From positions 4,588,001 through 4,652,000 of the forward strand of contig NZ_CP197474.1 in NCBI RefSeq assembly GCF_052180245.1: a stretch of 64,000 bases of DNA, in the 5' to 3' direction. A program made the position numbers and the translations under genes. The stretch comes from Parapusillimonas sp013416435. Lineage in GTDB: Bacteria; Pseudomonadota; Gammaproteobacteria; Burkholderiales; Burkholderiaceae_B. Below, piece by piece: positions 45,640 to 55,654 of this stretch; the first letter of the stretch is position 1; each line of letters begins with the position of its first letter. The notes under the pieces were generated by a model. The model did not search any database. It saw only the letters and a program-made list of their open reading frames with translations, and had not been told where the DNA came from.

Positions 45640-46770
45640 TCAGGACTCCATCCGGAAGATCTGGCCATGCTCGCGTATGGCGTAGCGGTCGGTCATGCCC
45701 GCGATGTAGTCGGCTATGGCGCGGGCCTGTGCGCTGGGGTCGTCGCGCCGGTAGTCGTTGGCCAGCAGGCGCGGGTCGTTCAGGAAAGCGGTGAAGAGAT
45801 CCCGGACGATGCGGCGCGCCTTGCCGGTCATGCGCATGACGCGATAATGGCGGTACAGGTTTTCGAACAGAAAGCGCTTGAGCGCATCCGCCTGCTGGCG
45901 CATGCCGACCGAGAATGCCGCCAGCGGGGGGCATGCGCGAACCGCGTCGGCGCTGTCCGGCTGGTAGCGCCGGATATTCTCCAGGGTGGTTTCCGTGAGG
46001 TCGACCACCAGGGTGTTGATCATTGCCCGAATGATCTCTGCCACCAGGCGCCGCTTTTCGATGGATGGGTAACGACGCTTTACCTGCGCATGGTGCGTGG
46101 CAAAAATTTCCAGCATTTGCAGCTGCTCGACCGTGATCAGGCCCGATCGCAGGCCGTCGTCGATATCGTGGTTGTTGTAAGCAATTTCGTCTGCCAGGTT
46201 GGCGATCTGAGCCTCCAGAGAGGGCTGCGTGCGCGTCAGGAAGCGCTCGCCCACATCGCCCAGCCTTTCGGCGTGTTTTGCCGAGCAATGCTTGAGTATC
46301 CCCTCGCGGGTTTCGAAGCACAGGTTCAGGCCATTGAAGGCGGCATAGCGCTCTTCGAGCTCATCGACGACGCGCAAGCTTTGCAGATTGTGCTCGAATC
46401 CCCCCGCCTGCGGCGCGAATTCGCGCATGCAGGCATTGAGCTCATCCTGGCCGGCATGACCGAACGGGGTGTGGCCCAGGTCGTGGGCCAGCGAGATGGC
46501 TTCAGTCAGGTCTTCGTGCAGGCCCAGGTTGCGCGCAAGGGTCCGGGCGATCTGGGCGACTTCGATGCTGTGGGTCAGCCTTGTGCGGAAAAGGTCGCCT
46601 TCGTGATTGATGAAAACCTGCGTCTTGTATTCGAGCAGGCGGAAAGCATTGCAATGGATGATGCGGTCGCGGTCGCGCTGAAACTGGTTGCGGCCGACGG
46701 GTGGCGCTTCGTCGTACCGGCGACCGCGTGTTTGCTCGGCATGGGAAGCGTAGGGAGCAAGCCGCGTCAT
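45640..46770 (-). CDS. dgt: Deoxyguanosinetriphosphate triphosphohydrolase-like protein
   Basis: HD-domain dNTPase of 376 residues cleaving dNTP to deoxynucleoside and triphosphate. RNQFQRDRDRIIHCNAFR followed by LTHSIEVAQIARTLAR and ISLAHDLGHTPFGHAG give the metal-binding H...HD, with the later D in ADEIAYNNHDIDDGL. This is the shorter type-2 form rather than the longer E. coli Dgt. It follows aroB by 9 bases; aroK-aroB-dgt is a conserved betaproteobacterial order. Confidence 0.93.
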   Translation of the reverse strand: MTRLAPYASHAEQTRGRRYDEAPPVGRNQFQRDRDRIIHCNAFRLLEYKTQVFINHEGDLFRTRLTHSIEVAQIARTLARNLGLHEDLTEAISLAHDLGHTPFGHAGQDELNACMREFAPQAGGFEHNLQSLRVVDELEERYAAFNGLNLCFETREGILKHCSAKHAERLGDVGERFLTRTQPSLEAQIANLADEIAYNNHDIDDGLRSGLITVEQLQMLEIFATHHAQVKRRYPSIEKRRLVAEIIRAMINTLVVDLTETTLENIRRYQPDSADAVRACPPLAAFSVGMRQQADALKRFLFENLYRHYRVMRMTGKARRIVRDLFTAFLNDPRLLANDYRRDDPSAQARAIADYIAGMTDRYAIREHGQIFRMES

Positions 46771-46779
46771 CGCCGCCCC

Positions 46780-47898
46780 TTACACGCTGATGCCGGAAGG
46801 CAGCGGGGGCTGCTCGCCCGCGGCGGAAACCGTGGACGCCAGCACCCGCCTCAAGGCGTCGAGCGGCGCCGGCTCGAAGCAGGCCCGCCCGATTTCGGGC
46901 AGCAGGATGAAGCGCAGGGTCCCGCCTTCCGTTTTCTTGTCGACCTGCATCAGGTCTATCCATCGATCCACGCCAAGGTCGGGAGGCTGGACGGGGCAGC
47001 CTATGGCCTCGACCAGCGCGCGGACGCGCCGCGCGTCCGCCGGCGGCAGCCCATGCGTCAGCACCGACAGTTCGGCCGCCTGGACCATGCCGCAGCCGAC
47101 GGCTTCCCCGTGCAGCCACTGCCCATACCCCAGCCCGGCCTCGATCGCATGGCCGAAGGTGTGCCCGAAGTTAAGAATGGCCCGCAAGCCGGTTTCCCGT
47201 TCATCTTGCGACACAACATGGGCCTTGAGTTCGCAGGACCGCCGAATGGCATAGGTGATGGCTTCCGGATCCAGGGAACGCAATTTCGAAGCGTTCCGTT
47301 CGCACCAGTCGAAGAATTCCGCATCGATGATCAATCCGTATTTGATGACTTCCGCCAAGCCCGCCGAGATTTCCCGCGCAGGCAGTGTCTGAAGGACATC
47401 GGTATCGATCTCCACGGCGACCGGTTGGTAGAACGCCCCGATCATGTTCTTGCCCAGCGGATGATTGATGGCGGTCTTGCCGCCCACCGAGGAATCCACT
47501 TGTGCAAGCAGCGTAGTGGGAACCTGAAGAAACCGTATGCCGCGCATGTAGCTGGCCGCCGCGAAACCGCACATGTCTCCGATGACACCGCCTCCCAGCG
47601 CAACCAGCACGCTCTTGCGATCGTGGCGGCCCTGCAACAGGCCATCGAAAACAAGATTCAGCGTTTGCCAGTCCTTGTGCGCCTCGCCATCCGGCAGCGT
47701 GATCCGAATGACCGGCTTGCCGCTGCGAGCCAGCGCCCGTTCCGCGCGCTCGCCATAGATGGAGGCAACCGTGGGGTTGGTAACGAGCGCAATGGCGGTG
47801 GCGTCGGCGGGTATGCTTTCCGCCAAGCGGTCCAGACGTCCAGGCGCCACATGGATGGGATACCGCCCTCCCGGCGTATCCACCTGCACTGTACTCAT
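46780..47898 (-). CDS. aroB: 3-dehydroquinate synthase
   Basis: Second enzyme of the shikimate pathway (DAHP to 3-dehydroquinate; NAD and a divalent metal), 372 residues. LVALGGGVIGDMCGFAAA binds NAD; VPTTLLAQVDSSVGGKTAIN is the active-site stretch, and metal ligands lie in LAEVIKYGLI (Glu) and NFGHTFGHAIE (His). The start overlaps the aroK stop (ATGA). Confidence 0.97.
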   Translation of the reverse strand: MSTVQVDTPGGRYPIHVAPGRLDRLAESIPADATAIALVTNPTVASIYGERAERALARSGKPVIRITLPDGEAHKDWQTLNLVFDGLLQGRHDRKSVLVALGGGVIGDMCGFAAASYMRGIRFLQVPTTLLAQVDSSVGGKTAINHPLGKNMIGAFYQPVAVEIDTDVLQTLPAREISAGLAEVIKYGLIIDAEFFDWCERNASKLRSLDPEAITYAIRRSCELKAHVVSQDERETGLRAILNFGHTFGHAIEAGLGYGQWLHGEAVGCGMVQAAELSVLTHGLPPADARRVRALVEAIGCPVQPPDLGVDRWIDLMQVDKKTEGGTLRFILLPEIGRACFEPAPLDALRRVLASTVSAAGEQPPLPSGISV

Positions 47899-48503
47899 GG
47901 GTTCACCTTATGTTGTTGAAGCAAGGGCAGCAAGGCACGCAGCACTTGCGGCAAAGGCATGGTGCCGGTTTCGAATGTGACGTGCGCCACGCTTTCATAC
48001 AGCGGCTCGCGTTCGGCCAGCAGGTCGCGCAGGCGGCCCTGAGGGTCGGCGGTCTGAAGCAACGGGCGATTTCGGTCCCGCGCCACGCGCCGGTACAGCT
48101 CGTCTGCGCCGGCGCGCAAATACACCACCACGCCACGCTCTTTCAGATAGCCGCGGTTCTCGGCCGCCAGTACGGCGCCTCCGCCGGTAGCCAGGACGAT
48201 GCCGCGTCTTTGCGAGCACTCGTCCAGTGCTGCGGTTTCGCGCTTCCGGAACCCTTCTTCGCCTTCAATGTCGAAGATCAAGGCGACCTTGACGCCGCAG
48301 CGGGCTTCGAGCTCGTGGTCCAGGTCGATGAATTCCCGGCCCAGAGCCCGCGCGAGCTGGCGCCCGATTGTGGTTTTTCCGGCACCCATCATGCCAACCA
48401 GGAAAACGGGCGCGTCGTAAGGCAATGTAGCCTGCGGCACATCGGACGGCGGACCAAGGCCGTGCCCGGTTTCTGGGGGCTGAAAAGGTAAAGAATCAAT
48501 CAT
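47895..48503 (-). CDS. aroK: Shikimate kinase
   Basis: Phosphorylates shikimate at the 3-hydroxyl, 202 residues from the ATG at 48503. P-loop GMMGAGKTTIGRQLA; shikimate-binding DLDHELEARCG and the GGGAV motif in ATGGGAVLAAENR; lid arginine region RNRPLLQTADP. About 40 residues before the P-loop are extra compared with E. coli AroK. A longer in-frame reading would enter the PBP gene on the other strand and is rejected. Confidence 0.93.
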   Translation of the reverse strand: MIDSLPFQPPETGHGLGPPSDVPQATLPYDAPVFLVGMMGAGKTTIGRQLARALGREFIDLDHELEARCGVKVALIFDIEGEEGFRKRETAALDECSQRRGIVLATGGGAVLAAENRGYLKERGVVVYLRAGADELYRRVARDRNRPLLQTADPQGRLRDLLAEREPLYESVAHVTFETGTMPLPQVLRALLPLLQQHKVNP

Positions 48504-48519
48504 TTGTGTATTATCCCAC

Positions 48520-48547
48520 TTGCAAGCCGGATGCACGCCGCTACACT
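48520..48547 (+). promoter_or_regulatory. Candidate promoter of the penicillin-binding protein gene
   Basis: TTGCAA at 48520-48525, 16-base spacer, TACACT at 48542-48547, in the gap between divergent aroK and the PBP gene. It places a start about 65 bases before the chosen ATG and supports that start over the longer in-frame reading. Confidence 0.4.
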
Positions 48548-48618
48548 GCATTACTCGGTTACATAAACCTGAAGCGCAAATCATAGTCCCACCCGGCTTG
48601 GACTTAAAATCGCACCTA

Positions 48619-51051
48619 ATGAGTTCCTCTGACAAATCCCCCAAAAGCACCTCCGGCGCATCCGGCTCATGGATAGGCCGCTTCTTTCTCAAGGCGACCA
48701 TTTTCGTGGCGGGCCTTGGACTGTGCGGCGCCTTGCTGGGTTCGCTCGCGCTTGCGCTGGCCTGGCCCAACCTGCCCGACCTCAGCGCCATGATCGACTA
48801 TCGCCCGCGGGTGCCGTTGCGCATCTATACGGCCGACAAGGTGCTCATTGGAGAATTCGGCGAAGAGCGCCGCAACGTGCTGCGTTTCGACGAAATACCC
48901 GATGTCATGAAATCGGCCATTCTATCAGCCGAAGACGACCGCTTTTACCAGCACGGCGGCATAGACTGGATGGGGGTCGGCCGGGCCGTCATCGCCAACC
49001 TGACCAATCTCTCGAAATCGCAGGGCGCCAGCACCATTACGATGCAAGTGGCGCGCAATTTCTATCTGTCATCGGAAAAAACCTATACGCGCAAGTTTTA
49101 CGAGCTGCTTCTTACCTTCAAGATCGAGGCCACGCTGACCAAGAATCAGATCCTTGATCTTTACATGAACCAAATATACCTGGGCCATCGCGCCTATGGC
49201 TTTGCCGCGGCATCGCGCACCTACTTCGGCAAGCAGCTGGGCGACGTCACGCCCGCCGAGGCCGCCATGCTCGCGGGCATCCCCAAGGCCCCCTCGCGCT
49301 TCAATCCCATCGCCAACTTCGAACGGGCAAAAACGCGCCAGCTTTACGTACTGAACCGCATGAAGAACCTGGGCTACCTGACCGAAGCCGAACACCAGGA
49401 AGCCGTCAAGCAGGAAATCGTGCTCAAGTCGGCGCCAGGCACGCCCGCGGGCGGCTACGCCATTCACGGCGAATATGTGGCGGAACTGGCGCGGCAGCTG
49501 CTGTATGGCGTCTACCAGGACAACATCTATTCGCGCGGATTCAACGTCTACACCACGGTGCAGTCGAAAGACCAGGAAGCGGCCTACCAGGCCGTGCGCG
49601 AGGGCATACTCGATTACACCCGGCGTGCGCCTTACCCCGGCCCCGAAGAGACGCTGGACCTTCCCGAAGGCATAGAGAAAAACCCGGCGCGGCTGGACAC
49701 CCTGCTGGATGAACTGCAGGAAAAATACCCCGATAACGTGGATGTCCTCACGGCCGTCGTGCTGTCGGCGTCCCCCGAGAAAATCACGGCCGCCCGTTCC
49801 TCCTCCGAAATCATTGAGATCACCGACAAAGGCGCATTGCGCATCGTCGCGCGGGGCCTGGTCAAGAACGCCAAGGAAAACGTCCGCATACAACGTGGGT
49901 CGGTGGTCTACGTGCACAAGAACGGCGACCACTGGGAGGTCATCAACATGCCCACCGTCCAGGCGGCGTTCGTTTCGCTACGCTCCCAGGACGGCGCCAT
50001 CCAGTCCATGGTGGGCGGCTTCGACTTCGAAGAAGGGAAATTCAACCGCGTCACGCAGGCCTGGCGCCAGCCCGGTTCGGCGTTCAAGCCTTTCATCTAT
50101 GCTTCGTCCCTGGAACGCGGGCTGACTCCCGCCACGCAAATTTCCGACGAACCCTTCGTCCTGACGGCGGCCCAGACCGGCTCCAAGGCCTGGACACCCA
50201 AAAACTACGGCGGCAAGTACGAACCCATGCTGACCATGCGGCAAGCCCTGTACAAGTCGAAGAACATGGTGTCCATTCGCATCATGCAGGCGGTGGGCCC
50301 CAAATACGTGCAAGACTATCTGACGCGCTTCGGTTTCGATCGCGAACGCCAGCCCGCGGTACTGCCCCTCGCGCTCGGCGCGGGCAGCGTCACCCCCTTG
50401 CAGCTCGCGGGGGCCTACGCCGTCTTCGCCAACGGCGGCTACCGCGTGCCGCCCTACCTGATCGACCACGTCACGGACAGCGCCGGCAAGGTCATCATGC
50501 AATCCAAGCCCATCATGGCCGGCGATGCGGCGGCGCGGGCCATCGATCCGCGCACCGTCTACGTCATGAACGACATGATGCGCGGTGTGGCAACCCAGGG
50601 CACGGGCGCACGAGTCCACCGAGAACTCAAGCGCAACGACATCGGCGGCAAGACCGGCACCACCAACGATTCGCACGACGCCTGGTTCGCAGGGTTCACG
50701 CCCAAGCTTGTGGGCATCGCCTGGATGGGCTTCGATCAGCCTCGCTCGCTGGGCTCCAGCGAAACCGGTGGCGGCGCGTCCCTGCCGATCTGGCTCAACT
50801 ACATGCGCACCACGCTCAAAGATCAGCCACAGACGCCGCCGGGCCCGCTGCCCAGCGGGCTCACGCTGGTGAATGGCGAATACTATTTCTCGGAATTCCC
50901 CCCCGGCCAGGCGGTCGCACGTGTCGGCCTCCCCTCGGCGCAAGACATTCCCGTCGATGGCGGCGGGTCCGACGGCATCAGCAACCTGCTCAATCAATTG
51001 ACCGGTGTCCGCTCCGAAGGCCTTCCCAAAGAGACGACCATTCCGTTCTAA
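48619..51051 (+). CDS. mrcA: Class A penicillin-binding protein 1A
   Basis: Bifunctional peptidoglycan synthase of 810 residues anchored by one N-terminal membrane helix (about 20-50). The GT51 domain has the catalytic Glu105 in SAEDDRFYQHGGIDW and GASTITMQVARNF; an OB-like ODD domain follows. The transpeptidase motifs are Ser487 in GSAFKPFIYA (SxxK), SKN, and Lys678 in GGKTGTTNDSHD (KTGT). ATG 48619 is chosen over 48520, which would leave only 16 bases to aroK. No strong ribosome site is seen at either. Confidence 0.95.
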   Translation: MSSSDKSPKSTSGASGSWIGRFFLKATIFVAGLGLCGALLGSLALALAWPNLPDLSAMIDYRPRVPLRIYTADKVLIGEFGEERRNVLRFDEIPDVMKSAILSAEDDRFYQHGGIDWMGVGRAVIANLTNLSKSQGASTITMQVARNFYLSSEKTYTRKFYELLLTFKIEATLTKNQILDLYMNQIYLGHRAYGFAAASRTYFGKQLGDVTPAEAAMLAGIPKAPSRFNPIANFERAKTRQLYVLNRMKNLGYLTEAEHQEAVKQEIVLKSAPGTPAGGYAIHGEYVAELARQLLYGVYQDNIYSRGFNVYTTVQSKDQEAAYQAVREGILDYTRRAPYPGPEETLDLPEGIEKNPARLDTLLDELQEKYPDNVDVLTAVVLSASPEKITAARSSSEIIEITDKGALRIVARGLVKNAKENVRIQRGSVVYVHKNGDHWEVINMPTVQAAFVSLRSQDGAIQSMVGGFDFEEGKFNRVTQAWRQPGSAFKPFIYASSLERGLTPATQISDEPFVLTAAQTGSKAWTPKNYGGKYEPMLTMRQALYKSKNMVSIRIMQAVGPKYVQDYLTRFGFDRERQPAVLPLALGAGSVTPLQLAGAYAVFANGGYRVPPYLIDHVTDSAGKVIMQSKPIMAGDAAARAIDPRTVYVMNDMMRGVATQGTGARVHRELKRNDIGGKTGTTNDSHDAWFAGFTPKLVGIAWMGFDQPRSLGSSETGGGASLPIWLNYMRTTLKDQPQTPPGPLPSGLTLVNGEYYFSEFPPGQAVARVGLPSAQDIPVDGGGSDGISNLLNQLTGVRSEGLPKETTIPF

Positions 51052-51123
51052 CGGATGGCTGGCCCATGCGCTATCATTAGCACGGGCCAGCCGCTCACTT
51101 TTTCCCTGCCACTGGAGCTTCTC

Positions 51124-51321
51124 ATGCAAGCGCCTTACAAACAGACTGCCGTCCACCGGGTTTGGCGCATGGCCGCCGGCCTGTCCCTGCTTGCCCTGGT
51201 TGCCGCCTGCGGCTACAAAGGCCCGCTGTATATGCCACCGCCCCCGGCCCCCGACGAATCATTGGTAGCGCCGCCCACGTCGGGCACCGTTCCCACCACC
51301 CCATCCGAAAAGAAAGAATGA
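51124..51321 (+). CDS. lptM: LPS translocon maturation chaperone LptM (YifL-type lipoprotein)
   Basis: Small outer-membrane lipoprotein of 65 residues. The lipobox LVAAC is followed at once by GYKGPLYMP, the conserved LptM motif. LptM assists oxidative maturation of LptD in the LPS transport channel. The remainder is Pro-rich. GGAG lies 7 bases before the ATG. Its stop overlaps the lysA start as ATGA, the usual arrangement. Confidence 0.92.
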   Translation: MQAPYKQTAVHRVWRMAAGLSLLALVAACGYKGPLYMPPPPAPDESLVAPPTSGTVPTTPSEKKE

Positions 51322-52592
51322 CAGTAGCCCCGCACTTTCAACACAAGAACGGCGTCCTGCACGTCGAAGATCTCGCGCTTCCCGTGTTGGCCCAGAAATA
51401 CGGCACGCCTCTTTATGTGTACTCGCGCCAAGCCCTGCGCGACGCATGGGAATCCTACCGGTCGGCCATCGGCGATCGCAAAGTGCTGGTCTGCTACGGC
51501 ATGAAAGCCAATTCGAACCTGGCGGTGCTCAACGAATTCAAGACGCTGGGCGCCGGCTTCGACATCGTCTCGGGCGGCGAACTGGCTCGCGTGCTGGCCA
51601 TCGGCGGCGACCCATCCCGTATCGTGTTCTCGGGCGTGGGCAAACAGGCCTGGGAAATGAAGGCCGCGCTGGAAGCCGGCGTCAAATGCTTCAATGTCGA
51701 ATCCGAAGCCGAACTGCTGCAGCTTTCCGCCGTGGCCGAAGCGGCTGGAAAAACGGCTGCGATATCGCTACGTGTGAACCCCGACGTCGACGCCAAGACC
51801 CACCCTTATATATCCACCGGACTCAAGGACAACAAGTTCGGCATCGCCATCGGTCACGCGCTGACTGTCTACCAGCGCGCTCAATCGCTGCCCGGCCTGG
51901 AAATCGTCGGGGTCGACTGCCACATCGGCTCGCAGATCACCGAGGTCGGCCCCTACCTGGACGCCCTGGACAAGCTCATCAAGCTCATCAAGACCTTGGC
52001 TGAGCACGGCATACATCTCAAGCATCTCGACCTGGGCGGCGGAATAGGCATACGCTATACCGATGAAACGCCTTTGTCGCCCTCGACCTTGCTGGACAAT
52101 GTCTTCCAGGTTCTGAAGGCAAACGGCCTGGACCACCTTGAAATCGTGCTCGAGCCCGGGCGTTCGCTGGTGGGCAACGCCGGCGTGCTGCTAACCAAGG
52201 TGGAATACCTGAAGCATGGCGAAACCAAGAACTTCGCCATCGTGGACGCGGCCATGAACGACCTGATCCGTCCCACCCTCTATAGCGCCTGGCACGGCGT
52301 CGAACCCGTAACACCCCGTGGCGGCGACGCTCAAGCGCCGCACTACGACGTCGTGGGCCCGGTTTGCGAAAGCGGCGACTGGCTGGCGCGCGACCGCCAG
52401 CTGGATATCCAGCAGGGGGATCTTCTTGCTGTCATGTCGGCCGGCGCCTATGCCTTCACCATGGCCAGCCAATACAATACGCGCCCGCGGCCGGCCGAGA
52501 TCATCGTAGACGGCAAGGCCGACCATGTCGTCCGCCCGCGCGAAAAAGTCCAGGACCTCTTCGCCACCGAGACCACCTTGCCGAACGACTAG
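51318..52592 (+). CDS. lysA: Diaminopimelate decarboxylase
   Basis: Last step of lysine synthesis, meso-DAP to L-lysine, 424 residues, PLP fold type III. The cofactor lysine is in VCYGMKANSNLAVL; FDIVSGGELARVLAIG, DCHIGSQITEVGPY and DLGGGIGIRY are the barrel motifs, and the partner cysteine region is VVGPVCESGDWLARDR. Coupled to lptM by ATGA. Confidence 0.97.
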   Translation: MTVAPHFQHKNGVLHVEDLALPVLAQKYGTPLYVYSRQALRDAWESYRSAIGDRKVLVCYGMKANSNLAVLNEFKTLGAGFDIVSGGELARVLAIGGDPSRIVFSGVGKQAWEMKAALEAGVKCFNVESEAELLQLSAVAEAAGKTAAISLRVNPDVDAKTHPYISTGLKDNKFGIAIGHALTVYQRAQSLPGLEIVGVDCHIGSQITEVGPYLDALDKLIKLIKTLAEHGIHLKHLDLGGGIGIRYTDETPLSPSTLLDNVFQVLKANGLDHLEIVLEPGRSLVGNAGVLLTKVEYLKHGETKNFAIVDAAMNDLIRPTLYSAWHGVEPVTPRGGDAQAPHYDVVGPVCESGDWLARDRQLDIQQGDLLAVMSAGAYAFTMASQYNTRPRPAEIIVDGKADHVVRPREKVQDLFATETTLPND

Positions 52593-52682
52593 GGCCTGCC
52601 CGCTTGTGTGTGTTTGTCTTCCTGTCGCTGCGGCATAAAGAATGTGAATTCGGTGCCGTTAAGCAGATGTGGGGCAATCCCT

Positions 52683-52704
52683 GGCCGCTTTCACTGGAGC
52701 GGCC
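52683..52704. other. Hairpin between lysA and the GGDEF/EAL gene
   Basis: GGCCGCT at 52683-52689 can pair with AGCGGCC at 52698-52704 around an 8-base loop, with no T-run. It lies 40 bases before the next ATG. It could weaken readthrough from lysA or sit in the leader of the next gene. Confidence 0.35.
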
Positions 52705-52744
52705 GCTGTATCATCGCACAAGACAAGGGCTGGCCTTATAGATC

Positions 52745-55654
52745 ATGACGGTCTCGACTATAACTCGCAGGAAGCTGGGCAAGAGGATCACAAGCCTCCG
52801 AAGCCGGCTGATCTATTATTTTTCGCTCTATCTGCTTCCTGCGATCATTGTGTTGTGCTCCGTGCTGGCCGTCATGCTTCTGCCCGAGCGCTACCCGGCC
52901 ACGAACGCCCAACGGCTCGAATTCCGGCATGTCCCGGATCCGGACGCCATACTGACTCCATATGGCGCCCTGGCCGATCTCAAGGGCCGCGCCCCGAATC
53001 CGGCCGCTCCCGTCAGTCCCGCCAGCTGGCTGCTGATCAACGTGCCAGGCGACGCCAGCCTTGCCCATTCGGCGCTGGAAATTCCGACCCGGCTGCTCCA
53101 GTCGCTATCCTGCTGGAATGTGCACAGCATGACGACGCTCGGAGAGGTCGAACAGCGCAACACCCAAGGCTCCATCCGCATCTCCAAGCAGGGCTACTCG
53201 ATCGCTCTCGACGGTGTGCCGCTGCCGGCCTCGATTCTTTGTAAGGCGAAATTGTCGGAAACCGGCGCGCTCTCCGTGAATCTCTGGGACACGCCGGACC
53301 TGATCAAGTCCAATAATCGCTATGAGCGCGGCATGGGCCTGCTGGAAGGCGGCCTGTTGACCATGGCGCTGTTCATTGTCGTCATTGCCCTGACGACCAA
53401 GACATGGACCTATCTGCTCCTGGCTGCCTGGCTGGTGGGCAACCTGCGCCTGGGCGCCTACGCCATGGGGTGGGACAACCACTGGCTGGGGCACAGCATC
53501 CCCATGGAATGGATGCCGTTCATTCGCCAAGTCACCGTCGCCGCTTATTTCCTGCTGACCTATACGCTTTTCACGCAGCTTTTCCGGGGTGCGCACAACG
53601 TCAGCCACCCTCGTTTGCTGCGGGCGGCGCAATGGTCGGGGCTCGCATTGCTGGCCGGCTCGTTTCTCTTGCCCTATGAATGGTTCGAGCCCCTGATGTG
53701 GGTCACCTGCGGATTCGGCATCCTGGTCGTGGCTTTCCTCCTGGCGCTCAATATCTACCGTACCCCATCCCGGTTCTGGATGTGGCATGTGGTAGCCCTG
53801 AGCATGGCGCTGTGCGTCATGTTTTCGGGAATTCTCATCGCTCTGTTCGGCCGCACGGAGTTCACCGACATCTTCAACGGCGTCATTGCCCTGCTTCTGT
53901 CCAGCGTCACGGTTGCGCTGGCGGTGGCCGAGCGCATGCGCGAGGACACGCTGGAGCGCATTCGCGTCCAGACCGAGCTGATCAGCAATTATGCGATGAC
54001 ACCGGTGGGAATGTTCACCCTCGACTCTTCCGGCGTCTTTCTGCGCATGTCGCAGGTCCTGGAACAGATGCTCGGCATTCCGGCCCGCCACGGCCAAACC
54101 AGTCGCTGGACCGACTATTTCGAACCCCAGGAATGGGCCGCTGTCGCGAGCGCGACAAAAGCGGGCAACGAAGTCGAAATCAAGCTGCTCGACTCCGCAT
54201 CCAAAGCTGGCCGGCCGCAGCATTTCGTCCTTCAGGCGGCCCTGTCCGGTAGCCATATCGACGGCTCCCTGCTCGACGTCACGGCACGTACGCAGACCAT
54301 ACAGCGTTTGCGTTCCCTGGCCGACAACGATCCGCTCACCGAGGTATTGAATCGACGCGGCATAGAAAAAGCCGTCAAGGAGGCCCTGAACAGCGTTGCG
54401 CAAGGCGTGCCCTGCGCGCTGGCCTACCTCGACCTCGAGCACTTCAAGCGCATCAATGGGCTGTTCGGACATACCGCCGGCGACGAAGTCCTGAAGCTGG
54501 TCTGCGAACGGATCCAGGCCAACCTGACCGAAGAACAAAAGGTGGGACGCATCGGCGGCGACGAATTCGTGATTCTGTTTACCGGATGCACTGCGGCGGA
54601 AGCCAAGAAACTCGCCACCCAGGTCAGCGACAGCATCAACACGACGTCCTTCAACATCGGCGCCCGCGCCTTCCAGATCGCCACCGCCATGGGCGTCGTG
54701 GCGCTGAACATGGGCATGACGGTCAAAGATGCGATTTCCGCCGCCAGCCATGCCTGCCGGGACGCCCGCAAGCGCCGCCGCGATGTGATGGTATACGAGG
54801 AAAACTCCCTGGAACTGCAGGAACATGCGGAAGAGCTCCGGCTGTTCGACCAGCTGGAAGGCGGTCATTCGCCACGCGGCCTGTATCTGGACATGCAGCC
54901 GATCATGTCGCTGGACAGCCCCATGGAATCGCTCAACTTCGAGGCGCTGCTGCGGGTGCGCGATTCCACGGGTTCGCTCATTCCTTCCGGAAAATTCATC
55001 GCCTCCGCCGAAGAGAACGGCACCATCACCCTGATAGACAAGTGGGTGTTCACGGCGACGCTGGAATGGCTGGCAAAACACGAAAGCCGCCTGCCAAGCA
55101 CCCGCTTCGTCAACGTGAACCTGAGCGGCGTGTCCCTGAACGACGAGAAGTTCATCAATTCGCTGTTCAGCATCCTGGAGCGCTATGAGCATCTGTGCAA
55201 GCTCCTGTATGTCGAGATCACCGAGGGCGTCGCGCTGCAGGATCTGAATCGCACGCGGCAGTTCATGCTGCGCCTGCGTCGCATGGGCGCCCACATCGCG
55301 CTGGACGACTTCGGCGCCGGTTATTCCTCGTTCTCGTACCTGAAGGAGCTGCCGGCCGACGCCATCAAGATCGATGGCGCGCTGATCAAGGATATGCTGG
55401 CCCACGAGACCAACAAGGCCATCGTGCGCACCATCAGCGAACTCGCCCGCAACCTGGGCATGAAGAGCATCGCGGAATGGGTGGAAGACTGCGACACGCT
55501 GGAGGCCCTGAAGGAAATGGGCATAGACTATGTGCAGGGTTACGCGGTTTCCAAGGCGAAGCCGCCCATTGACATCCTGAACGCGACTTCCATCCTGGAC
55601 CTGGTGTCCGACCCGGATACCAGGTCGTTCATCTTGCGGCAGAATCGAGACTAG
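52745..55654 (+). CDS. Membrane GGDEF-EAL c-di-GMP turnover protein with 7TM sensor region
   Basis: Protein of 969 residues. One N-terminal helix (about 20-45), a periplasmic segment to about 195, then a seven-helix 7TMR-DISM-like block (about 195-405), a PAS-like stretch (about 415-525), GGDEF (residues 604-608 in RIGGDEFVILF) and EAL (733-735 in NFEALLRVR). The inhibitory RxxD is absent before GGDEF. In the EAL domain DDFGAGYSS (from 854), VEITEGVAL and QGYAVSKAKP are kept, while AEGVE reads AEWVE. Both activities look possible; the dominant one is unknown. It overlaps the next gene tail-to-tail by 26 bases. Confidence 0.85.
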   Translation: MTVSTITRRKLGKRITSLRSRLIYYFSLYLLPAIIVLCSVLAVMLLPERYPATNAQRLEFRHVPDPDAILTPYGALADLKGRAPNPAAPVSPASWLLINVPGDASLAHSALEIPTRLLQSLSCWNVHSMTTLGEVEQRNTQGSIRISKQGYSIALDGVPLPASILCKAKLSETGALSVNLWDTPDLIKSNNRYERGMGLLEGGLLTMALFIVVIALTTKTWTYLLLAAWLVGNLRLGAYAMGWDNHWLGHSIPMEWMPFIRQVTVAAYFLLTYTLFTQLFRGAHNVSHPRLLRAAQWSGLALLAGSFLLPYEWFEPLMWVTCGFGILVVAFLLALNIYRTPSRFWMWHVVALSMALCVMFSGILIALFGRTEFTDIFNGVIALLLSSVTVALAVAERMREDTLERIRVQTELISNYAMTPVGMFTLDSSGVFLRMSQVLEQMLGIPARHGQTSRWTDYFEPQEWAAVASATKAGNEVEIKLLDSASKAGRPQHFVLQAALSGSHIDGSLLDVTARTQTIQRLRSLADNDPLTEVLNRRGIEKAVKEALNSVAQGVPCALAYLDLEHFKRINGLFGHTAGDEVLKLVCERIQANLTEEQKVGRIGGDEFVILFTGCTAAEAKKLATQVSDSINTTSFNIGARAFQIATAMGVVALNMGMTVKDAISAASHACRDARKRRRDVMVYEENSLELQEHAEELRLFDQLEGGHSPRGLYLDMQPIMSLDSPMESLNFEALLRVRDSTGSLIPSGKFIASAEENGTITLIDKWVFTATLEWLAKHESRLPSTRFVNVNLSGVSLNDEKFINSLFSILERYEHLCKLLYVEITEGVALQDLNRTRQFMLRLRRMGAHIALDDFGAGYSSFSYLKELPADAIKIDGALIKDMLAHETNKAIVRTISELARNLGMKSIAEWVEDCDTLEALKEMGIDYVQGYAVSKAKPPIDILNATSILDLVSDPDTRSFILRQNRD

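Noticed and set aside
45667..47919. A 750-codon plus-strand frame antisense to dgt and aroB
   Set aside because: It spans two well-identified genes and their junction, so it cannot be a single real gene.
48520..48618. Longer N-terminus for the penicillin-binding protein
   Set aside because: The extra 33 residues are not membrane-like, and the start would lie 16 bases from the aroK start, over the best promoter candidate.
53105..55405. A 766-codon frame antisense to the GGDEF-EAL gene
   Set aside because: The sense strand has intact GGDEF, EAL and DDFG motifs. The antisense frame is rich in Gln, His and Arg without domains.
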